Part shown: positions 23,326 through 31,096 of the stretch, one piece after another
Numbering within the stretch: position 1 is the first letter of the stretch
Layout of the letters: each line of letters opens with the position of its first letter
NCBI GenBank assembly: GCA_035517775.1
Contig: DATIYF010000018.1
Coordinates: 46,168 to 110,167, forward strand
Length of the DNA: 64,000 bases
Direction: 5' to 3'
DNA from: DATIYF01 sp035517775
GTDB taxonomy: Bacteria > Acidobacteriota > Terriglobia > Terriglobales > Acidobacteriaceae
Made by a program: the position numbers and the translations under genes
Notes under the pieces: generated by a model
Told to the model about the DNA's origin: nothing
The model's input: the letters and a program-made list of their open reading frames with translations, nothing else
Database searches by the model: none

Positions 23326-26300
23326 ATGTCGGAAGTCACTGAGAAGCGAGCCCCCACCGCCGAGACCCCCGTCAGTGCGGCCCCGGTTGCCCCCATTTCC
23401 ACCCGCAAGGCCCCCGGCCTGAACTTCCGCCGTTTCTTTACCAAGCCCGGAATCTCTCCCTACGACGAAGTCGAATGGGAGCTGCGCACCGCCCAGATCA
23501 CCGACGCCAAAGGCAACGTGATCTTCGAACAGCAGGAGGTGGAAGTCCCCAAAGACTGGTCCATGACCGCCACCAACATCGTGGCTTCGAAATATCTGCA
23601 CGGCACGCTCGGCACGGCCGAGCGCGAGACCGGCGTCCGCCAGTTGGTGGGCCGCGTCGCCGAGACCATCCGCGACTGGGGACTCTCCCAGGGTTACTTC
23701 CGCACTCCCGAAGATGGCGCAACTTTTCACGATGAGCTGGTCCACATCCTCATCCGCCAGTACGCCGCCTTCAACTCGCCAGTCTGGTTCAACGTAGGCT
23801 GCGACCGCATTGAGCCGCACTCCGACGCCCAAAACTGGCACTGGAACCCGCGCACCCAGACCGTCGAATTCGGCGCCGTGGGCTACAGCAAGCCGCAGTG
23901 CTCGGCCTGCTTCATCAATTCGGTGAAGGATTCTCTTGATTCCATCCTCACCCTGGCCAAGACCGAAGGCATGCTCTTCAAGTGGGGATCGGGCACGGGG
24001 ACGAATCTCTCGCCACTTCGCTCTTCTACCGAAGGCCTGAGCGGCGGCGGCACCGCCAGCGGTCCGCTCAGCTTCATGAAGGGCTTTGACGCCTTCGCCG
24101 GCGTCATCAAGTCGGGCGGCAAAACCCGCCGCGCCGCCAAGATGGTCATCCTTAACGTGGACCATCCCGATATCGAAGAATTCATCCTCTGCAAGCAGAA
24201 GGAAGAGGCCAAAGCGCACGCCCTCGTCGCCCAGGGCTACGACGGCTCGCATCCCGATTCCGACGCCTACTCCTCCATCTTTTTCCAGAACGCCAACAAC
24301 TCCGTCCGCGTCAATGACGATTTCATGTATGCCGTCGTCCGCGATAACGGCTTCACCACCCATGCCGTGAAAGATGGCCGGCCCATGCAGAACTACAAGG
24401 CCAAAGAGCTGCTGCGCCTGATCTCCGACGCCACCTGGCACTGCGGCGATCCTGGCATGCAGTACGACACCACCATCAACCGCTGGCACACTTCGAAGAA
24501 CACGGCCCGCATCAACGCCTCGAACCCGTGCAGCGAGTACATGTTCCTCGATGACTCCGCCTGCAACCTGGCCAGCCTGAACCTGCTGAAATTCGCGCCC
24601 AACGGCACCTTTGACGTTGAGGCCTACCGCCATGCCGTGGATATCCTGATCACCGCGCAGGAAATCATCGTGGATAACGCCGGCTATCCCACCGAGATGA
24701 TCGCGCGCAACTCCCACGACTATCGCCCGCTCGGCCTGGGCTACGCCAACCTGGGCGCGCTGCTCATGGCCTGCGGCCTGCCCTATGACTCCGACGCCGG
24801 CCGCGACTACGCCGCCTGCGTCACCGCCATCATGTGCGGCGAGGCCTATTTGCAGTCCTCGCGCATCGCCGAGCTCTGCGAGCCGCTCGCTCCGGCCACC
24901 GAAGCCACCAAGAGAGGCCTGGCCGAAACCAACCTCGGCGCTGACGTTGCTCGTGTGGCACCGGGGCTGCGCCCCGGTCAGGAGCGGAGCTCCGCTTTCC
25001 CCGGCTCAGCCTGCCCCGGCTGGTACATCAACCGCGAGCCATTCCTTGATGTCATCCGCATGCACCGCGCTTCCATCAACGCCATCGGCACTCATGCCGG
25101 AACAGCCGCTCCGGCGGATCGCACTGAGGCCGCTCAGCTCCCCGAGCTCATCGCTGCCTCCAAACTCTGCTGGGACGACGCTCTCGCCCACGGCGAAAAG
25201 TTCGGCTATCGCAACTCGCAAGTCACTGTTCTCGCCCCGACAGGAACTATAGGTTTCATGATGGATTGCGACACCACCGGCGTAGAACCTGACCTGGCCC
25301 TGGTGAAATACAAGAAGCTGGTGGGCGGCGGCATGATCAAGATCGTGAACAACACCGTGCCCACGGCCCTGTTCAAGCTGGGCTACGATCACGATCAGAC
25401 CGATGCCATCGTCAGCTACATTGACGCCACCGGCACCATCGAAGGCGCGCCCCATATCGAAGACGGCCACCTGGCCGTTTTCGATTGCTCCTTCAAGCCG
25501 GCCAAGGGCACGCGCTCGATCCACTATATGGGGCACCTGCGAATGATGGCGGCGGCGCAGCCGTTCATCTCGGGCGCCATCTCGAAGACCGTCAACCTCC
25601 CCGAGTCGGCGACCGTGGAAGACATCATGGAAGCCTACCTTCAGGCCTGGAAGCTCGGCCTGAAGGCGGTGGCCATCTATCGCGACGGCTGCAAGAAGTC
25701 GCAGCCGCTGAGCGCCGCCGGCACCAAGACCGCTGAAGGCAGCACGACCCGCGTGGGGACGGCCCTCCAGGTCGAAGAACAGGACGTCAACGCCCCGCCC
25801 CGCGCCGTGCGCCATCGCCTGCCCGAGGAGCGCATGTCCATCACCCACAAATTCAACGTGGGCGGGCATGAGGGCTACATCACGGTGGGCCTCTATCCCG
25901 ATGGCAGCCCGGGCGAGCTCTTCATCAAAATGGCGAAAGAAGGCTCGACCGTCAGCGGCCTGATGGATAGTTTCGCGCTGGCCGTCTCCATCGCCATTCA
26001 GCACGGCGTGCCGCTCAAGCTGCTGTGCGAAAAGTTCGCTCACACCCGCTTCGAGCCCAGCGGCTGGACCACGAATCCCGATATCGGCTTCGCCAAGTCC
26101 ATCATGGATTACATCTTCCGCTGGCTGCAGTCGCGCTTCCTGACCGGGCAGCAGCAGTTGCTGTTCGAGCACCTGCGGCCCAAGCCGGCGCTCGGCCCGC
26201 AACCGGAAGGCATCGGCGATATGGAGGCTTCGTCCGGCCCCAGTGTAGGGCGGTCGCCCTCGGCCACGGCCGGCTCCGTTCATGCCGCCGACGCCCTGGC

Positions 26301-26415
26301 CGGCCTGGTGGATATGGGCGACGCGCCCATCTGCAGCTTCTGCGGCTCGATCATGACCCGCAACGGCAGCTGCTACCGCTGCATGAGCTGCGGCTCGACC
26401 AGCGGCTGCAGCTAG
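23326..26415 (+). CDS. nrdJ: vitamin B12-dependent (class II) ribonucleotide reductase
   Basis: A 1029-residue adenosylcobalamin-dependent enzyme that makes deoxyribonucleotides from ribonucleotides with or without oxygen. It carries FNSPVWFNVG, QCSACFINSV (substrate-site Cys), WGSGTGTNLSPLRS, the catalytic loop NPCSEYMFLDD (residues 400-410), PLGLGYANLGALLM and TGTIGFMMDCDTTGVEPD. The C-terminal region has the TSCPD domain (GYITVGLYPDGSPGELFI) and a zinc-ribbon tail with CSFCG and CYRCMSCG. Between about residues 519 and 565 lies an extra segment of about 45 residues, part of it (PGLRPGQERSSAFPG) encoded by two hairpins that resemble the window's intergenic repeats. GGGAGAG precedes the ATG. 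Confidence 0.96.
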   Translation: MSEVTEKRAPTAETPVSAAPVAPISTRKAPGLNFRRFFTKPGISPYDEVEWELRTAQITDAKGNVIFEQQEVEVPKDWSMTATNIVASKYLHGTLGTAERETGVRQLVGRVAETIRDWGLSQGYFRTPEDGATFHDELVHILIRQYAAFNSPVWFNVGCDRIEPHSDAQNWHWNPRTQTVEFGAVGYSKPQCSACFINSVKDSLDSILTLAKTEGMLFKWGSGTGTNLSPLRSSTEGLSGGGTASGPLSFMKGFDAFAGVIKSGGKTRRAAKMVILNVDHPDIEEFILCKQKEEAKAHALVAQGYDGSHPDSDAYSSIFFQNANNSVRVNDDFMYAVVRDNGFTTHAVKDGRPMQNYKAKELLRLISDATWHCGDPGMQYDTTINRWHTSKNTARINASNPCSEYMFLDDSACNLASLNLLKFAPNGTFDVEAYRHAVDILITAQEIIVDNAGYPTEMIARNSHDYRPLGLGYANLGALLMACGLPYDSDAGRDYAACVTAIMCGEAYLQSSRIAELCEPLAPATEATKRGLAETNLGADVARVAPGLRPGQERSSAFPGSACPGWYINREPFLDVIRMHRASINAIGTHAGTAAPADRTEAAQLPELIAASKLCWDDALAHGEKFGYRNSQVTVLAPTGTIGFMMDCDTTGVEPDLALVKYKKLVGGGMIKIVNNTVPTALFKLGYDHDQTDAIVSYIDATGTIEGAPHIEDGHLAVFDCSFKPAKGTRSIHYMGHLRMMAAAQPFISGAISKTVNLPESATVEDIMEAYLQAWKLGLKAVAIYRDGCKKSQPLSAAGTKTAEGSTTRVGTALQVEEQDVNAPPRAVRHRLPEERMSITHKFNVGGHEGYITVGLYPDGSPGELFIKMAKEGSTVSGLMDSFALAVSIAIQHGVPLKLLCEKFAHTRFEPSGWTTNPDIGFAKSIMDYIFRWLQSRFLTGQQQLLFEHLRPKPALGPQPEGIGDMEASSGPSVGRSPSATAGSVHAADALAGLVDMGDAPICSFCGSIMTRNGSCYRCMSCGSTSGCS
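24961..24995 (+). repeat. two hairpins inside the nrdJ coding sequence
   Basis: CCGGGGC TGC GCCCCGG (24961-24977) and the perfect palindrome GCGGAGCTCCGC (24984-24995) lie in frame in nrdJ. The arrangement, a G/C stem-loop followed by a GCGGAG..CTCCGC hairpin, parallels the intergenic compound repeat at 20527-20568. Confidence 0.55.
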
Positions 26416-26428
26416 TGTGCTTGTGTGG

Positions 26429-26449
26429 GGGCGGGGCTCTGCCCCGCCC
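26429..26449 (+). terminator. hairpin after nrdJ
   Basis: A perfect 9-bp G/C stem with loop TCT begins 14 bases after the nrdJ stop. It has no T-run, so termination is inferred. Confidence 0.4.
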
Positions 26450-26459
26450 GGGTCTATGT

Positions 26460-26526
26460 GGGGACAGCCGCCCTCAGCCTGCCCTGAGCGAAGTCGAAGG
26501 GGCTGTCCGGCGGTGCAAAGCTCCGC
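26460..26526. repeat. compound hairpin repeat, second copy, interrupted by another repeat
   Basis: The sequence follows the element at 20527-20568 closely, but after CCCTC it has 25 extra bases (26476-26500) containing CCTGAGCGAAGTCGAAGG, the core of family A, before resuming GGCTGTCC. Confidence 0.7.
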
Positions 26527-26580
26527 GGCGATTTTGGGTGGACACGGCTTTAGCCGTGCCGCAAGCCTCCCCCGAAGTTG

Positions 26581-26620
26581 CCATCCTGAGCGAGGCGCTT
26601 TTTGCCGAGCGAAGGATCTG
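26581..26620. repeat. palindromic repeat, family A, short tip
   Basis: Arms CCATCCTGAGCGA and AAGGATCTG around an 18-base tip. The arms equal those at 20412-20470, the tip differs. Confidence 0.65.
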
Positions 26621-26767
26621 GGCGAGCCACAGCACAAGCGCCAGGCGAGCCTCCAAATTGGGATAGCCACGCAAGGGCACGATTTCCTAGCGTCAGGACA
26701 ACAAAGGGTTCCGCTGTTTAGCGACGGATTCCGAAACGGGCGGGGCCTTGTTCGGATGGAGCTGGCT

Positions 26768-27577
26768 ATGACTCGTACCGCACAGTCGGTCGACCTCCGG
26801 CGAGGCAATCACTTCGTTCCCGCATGCTATCAGCGCGGCTTCGCCGACGCCGAAGATAAGGTGTGGGTCAGATTCGCTAATGGAACCCTCAAGCACCTGA
26901 CCCCGGAGGGGGTCGGCCTCAAGAATGATCTGTACATCTTCGAAGAGAATGGCGTGCAGACCGACAAGGTCGAAATCTTCTTTGACCGGCATGTGGAGAA
27001 TGATTTTGCGTACCTGTCGAGAAGGATAAAAGAGGAAGCGGACCAGTTCTCGCAAATGTCCGGGGACGAAGCGGGCGTGTTGTTGCGATTTGTGGCATCG
27101 CAGGCCGTCAGAACGCTCGGCCACAAAGCGACGATGTCGGAACAGGCGAATGGAGCGCCAATAGATGCCAGCACATTCGTTCGTGTCATGGTCCGAAAAA
27201 TGAAGGCGGTCCTTGACTATTGGACTCGAAATCCTCCGACGATCCGATTTTTTACTCCTCTGCCCAATATCGGTGAAACGTACATCACGGGAGATCATCC
27301 CGTCGCGGTTCTTCTGATAAACGATAATCAAATCTGGGAGCCGACCGGCAGGCCCGTACAAGGAATCACAAACCTCAACGACATTCTCCAACATCCGAAA
27401 CCTGTGTTCATGGTTGCCCTCTCGCCATACGTCAGTGCTTCCATAGTACGAACCGAGCCGGGGAAGATTCATCCCCCGAGAACCGTTGAGCCGAAGGATG
27501 TCAGGGAGTTCAACACCCTCATTCGCCACCAATGCAAGATTTTCACGCTTGCAAGAGACCGGGATTCCTTGAGATAG
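26768..27577 (+). CDS. DUF4238-like protein
   Basis: A 269-residue cytoplasmic protein. Its start region (RRGNHFVPACYQRGFAD) and the general layout (LYIFEENGVQTDKVEIFFDRHVEND, VLLRFVASQAVRTL, YITGDHPVAVL) match the DUF4238 family as I know it; function is unknown. The ATG at 26768 has GGAG seven bases upstream; an ATG at 26756 and a long repeat-derived extension are less likely. The gene is visibly richer in A and T than its neighbours and lies among palindromic repeats next to a toxin-antitoxin pair, which suggests acquisition by transfer. It has no partner gene on the same transcript. Confidence 0.7.
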   Translation: MTRTAQSVDLRRGNHFVPACYQRGFADAEDKVWVRFANGTLKHLTPEGVGLKNDLYIFEENGVQTDKVEIFFDRHVENDFAYLSRRIKEEADQFSQMSGDEAGVLLRFVASQAVRTLGHKATMSEQANGAPIDASTFVRVMVRKMKAVLDYWTRNPPTIRFFTPLPNIGETYITGDHPVAVLLINDNQIWEPTGRPVQGITNLNDILQHPKPVFMVALSPYVSASIVRTEPGKIHPPRTVEPKDVREFNTLIRHQCKIFTLARDRDSLR

Positions 27578-28131
27578 GGCTGATTCGAGCGTCCGATTTG
27601 CGGGGTAGGTGTGGTGACCCAGGTCTCGCTGGGCGGGTGGCCGACCTTTCGGCACATTTGCCTTGAGCAGAACTAAAACCCCTCGGGGCGCCCCATCCCT
27701 TCGACTGCGCTCAGGGCGGGCTTTGCGCGTCCTTTGCGCAAGGGTGGGACCCGGACTCGCGCCGTCTCGGGTTTTCCGCTCTCAACGGTTGCCTGTTGCG
27801 CATTGCTTGTGGCAGGTCCTGCGTCAGGTAAGAGGGCCGCGGCGCCCATGCGGGGCGTGATCGAGGTTGGTTCTCCTACCCAGGGCTAACGTCCTGGGCT
27901 ATCGTATGTCGCAGCGCTGCGCGCCTACGGTCTCGCTCAGGGCAAGCTATGCGGGGCGTGGCCGACCATTGGGACGCTTGTTGGCACGGCTGAAGCCGTG
28001 CTCTTTCACGACCGTCCCGATGGCTGGACGGAAAAGCAAATTCCTCGCTGCGCTCGGAATGACAACTTTCCAGGCCGTCCCGAACAGCACAGGGGCTTTG
28101 TCCACACACCTATATGTGTAATACTCTACAC
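27578..28131. other. intergenic repeat cluster before vapBC
   Basis: About 550 bases with no convincing gene. Recognisable pieces are a family-A half-site at 27694-27720, a hairpin CCCAGG / CCTGGG near 27880-27900, the hairpin CACGGCT GA AGCCGTG (27985-28000, same arms as 26543-26558) and a palindrome of the related TTCC subfamily at 28036-28065. The stretch TGCGCAAGGGTGGGACCCGG (27742-27761) returns in slightly changed form after vapC. Confidence 0.55.
28036..28065. repeat. palindromic repeat, TTCC subfamily
   Basis: GCAAATTCCTCGC and GCTCGGAATGACAA form an imperfect palindrome. Related copies occur at 28936-28970, 49651-49706 and 52708-52742. Confidence 0.6.
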
Positions 28132-28132
28132 A
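28098..28132 (+). promoter_or_regulatory. vapBC promoter and autoregulatory operator
   Basis: TTGTCC (28098-28103) and TAATAC (28119-28124) form a short-spaced promoter. The perfect inverted repeat TGTGTA ATACTC TACACA (28115-28132) covers the -10 box and the first base of the vapB ATG, the usual place for VapB or VapBC to bind and repress the operon. Confidence 0.65.
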
Positions 28133-28335
28133 TGGCTACCAATCTGGCCCTGGACGACAAATTGATTCTGGAAGCCCAGCGGGCGGGCAAGCACAAGACC
28201 AAGAAAGAAGCGGTCACGGCGGCGCTGGACGAATACATCCGGCGGCGCAAGCAGCTTCGCATCCTGGACGTATTCGGCGAGTTCGATTTCGACTCGGCCT
28301 ATGACTACAAAGCCGGGCGGCGCCGGCGCTTGTGA
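28132..28335 (+). CDS. vapB: VapB-type antitoxin
   Basis: A 67-residue antitoxin of the VapB/DUF2191 type: MATNLALDDKLILEAQRAG, then KTKKEAVTAALDEYIRRRKQ forms the ribbon-helix-helix DNA-binding part, and the C-terminal tail (ILDVFGEFDFDSAYDYK) is the acidic/aromatic segment that wraps the toxin's active site. The ATG at 28132 is preferred to one at 28114 because it starts at the conserved ATNLALDD and sits at the end of the operator. It overlaps vapC by three bases (GTGA), so the two are co-translated. Confidence 0.9.
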   Translation: MATNLALDDKLILEAQRAGKHKTKKEAVTAALDEYIRRRKQLRILDVFGEFDFDSAYDYKAGRRRRL

Positions 28336-28748
28336 TCGTGCTTGTTGACACTCCCGTGTGGTCGCTGGCCTTGCGCCGCCGGCCGGGCGATCTGAGCGGG
28401 AAGGAAAAGGCCATCACGCACGGCCTGGCGGAGTTGATCCGCGAAGGACGCGCCGAGATCATGGGCGTGATCCGGCAGGAACTGCTCTCCGGCATTCGGG
28501 AAGCGGAGCGGTTCGAAAAGCTGCGCGGCTACCTACGAGCCTTTGACGAACCTAAGCTGGATCTCCGCGACTATGAAGACGCAGCCCGGATGCACAACCA
28601 GTGCCGCGCCCGGGGCGTGGCCGGTTCGTCCATTGATTTTCTGATCTGTGCCGTAGCCTATCGCCGGGATTGGCAAGTATTCACCACCGACCACGACTTT
28701 GAAAGATACAGCCGCGTGCTGGGATTGAAGTTATACATTCCGTCCTGA
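28332..28748 (+). CDS. vapC: VapC-type PIN-domain ribonuclease toxin
   Basis: A 138-residue PIN-domain endoribonuclease that cuts structured RNA such as tRNA or rRNA when its antitoxin is lost. The acidic catalytic residues are visible: D6 in VLVDTPVWSLAL, a Glu in IRQELLSGI, the Asp in GSSIDFLICAVA and the Asp in TTDHDFERYS. The GTG start at 28332 overlaps the vapB stop. All four acids are kept, so it should be active. A decayed second antitoxin sequence follows downstream. Confidence 0.9.
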   Translation: MIVLVDTPVWSLALRRRPGDLSGKEKAITHGLAELIREGRAEIMGVIRQELLSGIREAERFEKLRGYLRAFDEPKLDLRDYEDAARMHNQCRARGVAGSSIDFLICAVAYRRDWQVFTTDHDFERYSRVLGLKLYIPS

Positions 28749-28813
28749 GACTGCCCTCAGGGCAGGCTTTTGCGGGGCGTGCGCAAAGGTGGGACCCGGA
28801 TTCGGGCCTTCCC

Positions 28814-28923
28814 GGGCGGGCAAGCACAAGACCAGAAGAAGCGGTCACCGCCGCGCTGGATGAATACGTCCGGAGGCGCAAGCAGCCGCGCATCCTGGGC
28901 GCATTCGGCGGGTTCGATTTCGG
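28814..28923 (+). pseudogene. decayed second copy of the vapB antitoxin
   Basis: About 110 bases align with codons 17-54 of the intact vapB (28183-28294): shared stretches include GGGCGGGCAAGCACAAGACC, GAAGCGGTCACCGCCGCG-like sequence, GGCGCAAGCAG and GGTTCGATTTCG. A two-base deletion near 28835 breaks the frame, and both start and end are missing. It lies 65 bases after vapC. Confidence 0.8.
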
Positions 28924-28935
28924 CCCCCTCCCAAC

Positions 28936-28970
28936 TTGTGATTCCGAGGGTAGCGAGGAATCTGCTTTGC
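28936..28970. repeat. palindromic repeat, TTCC subfamily
   Basis: GTGATTCCGAGG and GCGAGGAATCTGCTT form an imperfect palindrome with a short tip, in opposite orientation to the copy at 28036-28065. Confidence 0.6.
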
Positions 28971-29072
28971 ACAGCCTGCCGTCCCCAACCGTTCCAGCCC
29001 GTAAGCGCCAGCCCGCCTCGAAGGACTACAATGCCCCCGCCCGGTAATCCGAAGTCAGATCAGGAGCGCGAC

Positions 29073-29537
29073 ATGAAAACAAGAACGGCGGTATTGTCTT
29101 TCGCCCTATGCTTTGCCGGAGTCACGATGTGTTTCGCCGGCAATCCCAACATGGGGACATGGAAGCTGAATGAAGCGAAGTCGAAACTGGGCTCCGGGGG
29201 AGCGAAGAATACCATGGTGATGTACGAGGCTGCGGGCGACAGCATCAAGGTCACCGTGGAGGGCGTTGACAACGACGGCAAGCCAACCCACAACGAGGGG
29301 ACCGGCAAGTTCGACGGCAAAGCTTACCCGATCACCGGCGACCCGACCGCCGATATGCGGTCCTACAAGCAAGTCAACGCCCGTACCCTGATGTTCACCA
29401 ACACCATGGGTGGCAAGGTTACGCTGACCGGCCGCATTATGGTCTCGGCCGATGGCAAGAGCCGCACCGTCACCACCCACGCCAAAGATGCGAAAGGCAA
29501 GGCAGTCAGCGTCACCGCGGTTTACGACAAGCAATAG
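29073..29537 (+). CDS. secreted hypothetical protein, beta-rich
   Basis: A 154-residue exported protein. A signal peptide (TRTAVLSFALCFAGVTMCFAG) is followed by a beta-rich domain with GTWKLNEAKSKLGSGG near its start and DSIKVTVEGVDNDGKPTH, MFTNTMGGKVTLTGRIMV and SVTAVYDKQ later. The GTWKLNxAKSK opening is common in small secreted acidobacterial proteins with a lipocalin-like look; no function is known to me. CAGGAG lies before the ATG. It stands alone after the repeat cluster. Confidence 0.72.
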   Translation: MKTRTAVLSFALCFAGVTMCFAGNPNMGTWKLNEAKSKLGSGGAKNTMVMYEAAGDSIKVTVEGVDNDGKPTHNEGTGKFDGKAYPITGDPTADMRSYKQVNARTLMFTNTMGGKVTLTGRIMVSADGKSRTVTTHAKDAKGKAVSVTAVYDKQ

Positions 29538-29737
29538 CGGACCAGGCGGGCGCCCCCAGGTCTCGCCGGGCTTGCGAGACCTGGTCCTCTAAGTGACAAA
29601 AGTGGCCGTAATTCAATCACTTAGCTGTCACGCCAATTCCGTCGTGAGGGTTGTGACGTGACGTTGTGTTGCGTACGGAACATTGGAGCTGGCGGAGATC
29701 AGCGGCTCCTCCGGGCTGGCTCCCATACACTATTCTC

Positions 29738-30211
29738 ATGACCGAACCCGTGGACTGGAAGACACATGGCGTCAAAGTGGTGCGGGCGGGCGAGCTCGAC
29801 ACCAACACTCCGCAGACGCCGGGCATGACGCGCGCCGCGGCCATCACCCATGCGCGCACCGGCGCCAACCAGCTCTGGGCCGGCACAGTGGTGGTGCAGC
29901 CCGAGGCCAAGACCGGGCCGCACCATCATGGGGAACTCGAAACCGTGCTGTACGTGGTGCGCGGGCGGGTGCGCATGCGCTGGGGCGGCCACCTGGAGTA
30001 TTCCGAAGAAGCCGCCGCGGGAGACTTCATCTACGTGCCTCCTTATGTGCCGCACCAGGAAATCAACGGCGGCGATGACGTGTGCGAGGCGGTGGTGGTG
30101 CGCAATGGCCGCGAGCCGATCGTCGTGAACCTGCCGCTCGAGACGCCGGAGCCGGCCAGCGCCGGCCGTCCCGGCATGCCCTTCCATCCCAAGGAAAAGT
30201 CTTCGGGTTGA
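29738..30211 (+). CDS. cupin-domain protein
   Basis: A 157-residue single cupin. The metal-binding motif TGPHHHGELETVLYVVRGRVRMRWG is followed by GDFIYVPPYVPHQEING, the second cupin motif with its His. N-terminal residues resemble uncharacterised cupins with the opening WKTHGVKVVRAGELD. It has no signal peptide. The metal and substrate are unknown; such proteins are often isomerases, dioxygenases or small-molecule sensors. The ATG at 29738 begins the conserved part, and the frame upstream of it is not supported. Confidence 0.82.
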   Translation: MTEPVDWKTHGVKVVRAGELDTNTPQTPGMTRAAAITHARTGANQLWAGTVVVQPEAKTGPHHHGELETVLYVVRGRVRMRWGGHLEYSEEAAAGDFIYVPPYVPHQEINGGDDVCEAVVVRNGREPIVVNLPLETPEPASAGRPGMPFHPKEKSSG

Positions 30212-30290
30212 GCAGGCGCGCCCTTCCCAAGCCGTCCTCGCCGATCAACGGGCGGACAGGTCTATCCGCCCCGCACACGCAAGGTGCCGC

Positions 30291-30851
30291 TTACTGGTTC
30301 CCGGTCACCTGCAAGTCATTCGTCACCGAAAAGACGCCAGGCACAGTTTTGGCCTGGATCTCGGCTACGTTCTTATCGGCCTGGCTGTCCACCGAACCCA
30401 CCAGGGTCACGTGCCCATTCTCCACAATAATGTGAATGGACTGCACCGCCTCCCATGAATACTTGGTGAGCTGGGGGCTGCCGTAGATGGCGCGGAACTC
30501 GGCCCGGCGAATGCGGTCGTCGTTCGGCGAAAGCGGCAACACTTTGATCTGATTATCCACGTTGGTCACGCCTTCAACGCCCTTCACAGCATTGCCCGCG
30601 TCCGACTTCAGCGTGGGATTTCGTACCGCCCCCATCAGAGTCACGGCGCCATCGGGCGAAACCTTGTACGAAATGGCGTCGAAGACCCCGTAGTAGGGCA
30701 GCATGACGATCTGATGGCGAACCTCGGTGGTAATGCGCTCGATTCCGCGCTGGCTCAACTGGCCGCTTTGTGCCGCAGGAGCAGCCGGCAATGCCGCTGC
30801 CGCGAGCGCCACACCCAGAACCAGAGCGACGCTGAGAGTGAAAGCCTTCAT
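30291..30851 (-). CDS. periplasmic BON-domain protein
   Basis: A 186-residue exported protein with a signal peptide (TLSVALVLGVALAAAALPAAPA) and two BON repeats. The first is SYKVSPDGAVTLMGAVRNP, KSDAGNAVKGVEGVTNVDNQIKV (two parts); the second is IHIIVENGHVTLVGSVDSQ and GVFSVTNDLQV. BON domains bind phospholipids and protect the cell envelope against osmotic stress (OsmY type). AAGGAGG stands eight bases before the ATG. The upstream region has an inverted repeat TGGCCCA / TGGGCCA (30893-30899 and 30921-30927) that could be an operator. Confidence 0.87.
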   Translation of the reverse strand: MKAFTLSVALVLGVALAAAALPAAPAAQSGQLSQRGIERITTEVRHQIVMLPYYGVFDAISYKVSPDGAVTLMGAVRNPTLKSDAGNAVKGVEGVTNVDNQIKVLPLSPNDDRIRRAEFRAIYGSPQLTKYSWEAVQSIHIIVENGHVTLVGSVDSQADKNVAEIQAKTVPGVFSVTNDLQVTGNQ

Positions 30852-31096
30852 AGGATGGTCCTCCTTCTACGTGGGAAGTTTTTCAGAACGGATGGCCCAA
30901 CACTGAATAGATGTTCCAAATGGGCCAGAGGATAATCTGTATGAAACCTTAGAACCGCCGCGAAAAACCCTGAGCTTTTCCGGAAGCACAGTATGCCGTT
31001 TCCGGGCCCGGCACAAGGTGGGTGCGAAGCTTCAGGCCAACGGCCGGCGGCTACCCCGGCGCACGGGTCCTCATCCAACAGGCCGGGAGATGCGTC

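Larger units (their letters stand above)
26416..26767. other. intergenic repeat cluster after nrdJ
   Basis: About 350 bases with no convincing gene. It begins with a 9-bp hairpin (GGGCGGGGC TCT GCCCCGCCC, 26429-26449) that probably ends the nrdJ transcript, followed by the compound repeat at 26460-26526, the hairpin CACGGCT TT AGCCGTG (26543-26558) and a family-A palindrome at 26581-26620. Upstream open frame of the DUF4238-like gene through this area is an artefact of the repeats. Confidence 0.6.
28749..29072. other. intergenic region with repeats and a vapB remnant
   Basis: About 320 bases without an intact gene. It holds GTGCGCAAAGGTGGGACCCGG (28777-28797), a near copy of the sequence before vapBC, then the vapB remnant at 28814-28923, a palindrome of the TTCC subfamily at 28936-28970, and a short stretch before the next gene. 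Confidence 0.6.

Noticed and set aside
25006..26808. 600-residue open frame on the minus strand
   Set aside because: It lies opposite the well-supported nrdJ gene and the repeat cluster, has no family motif, and results from high GC content at third codon positions.
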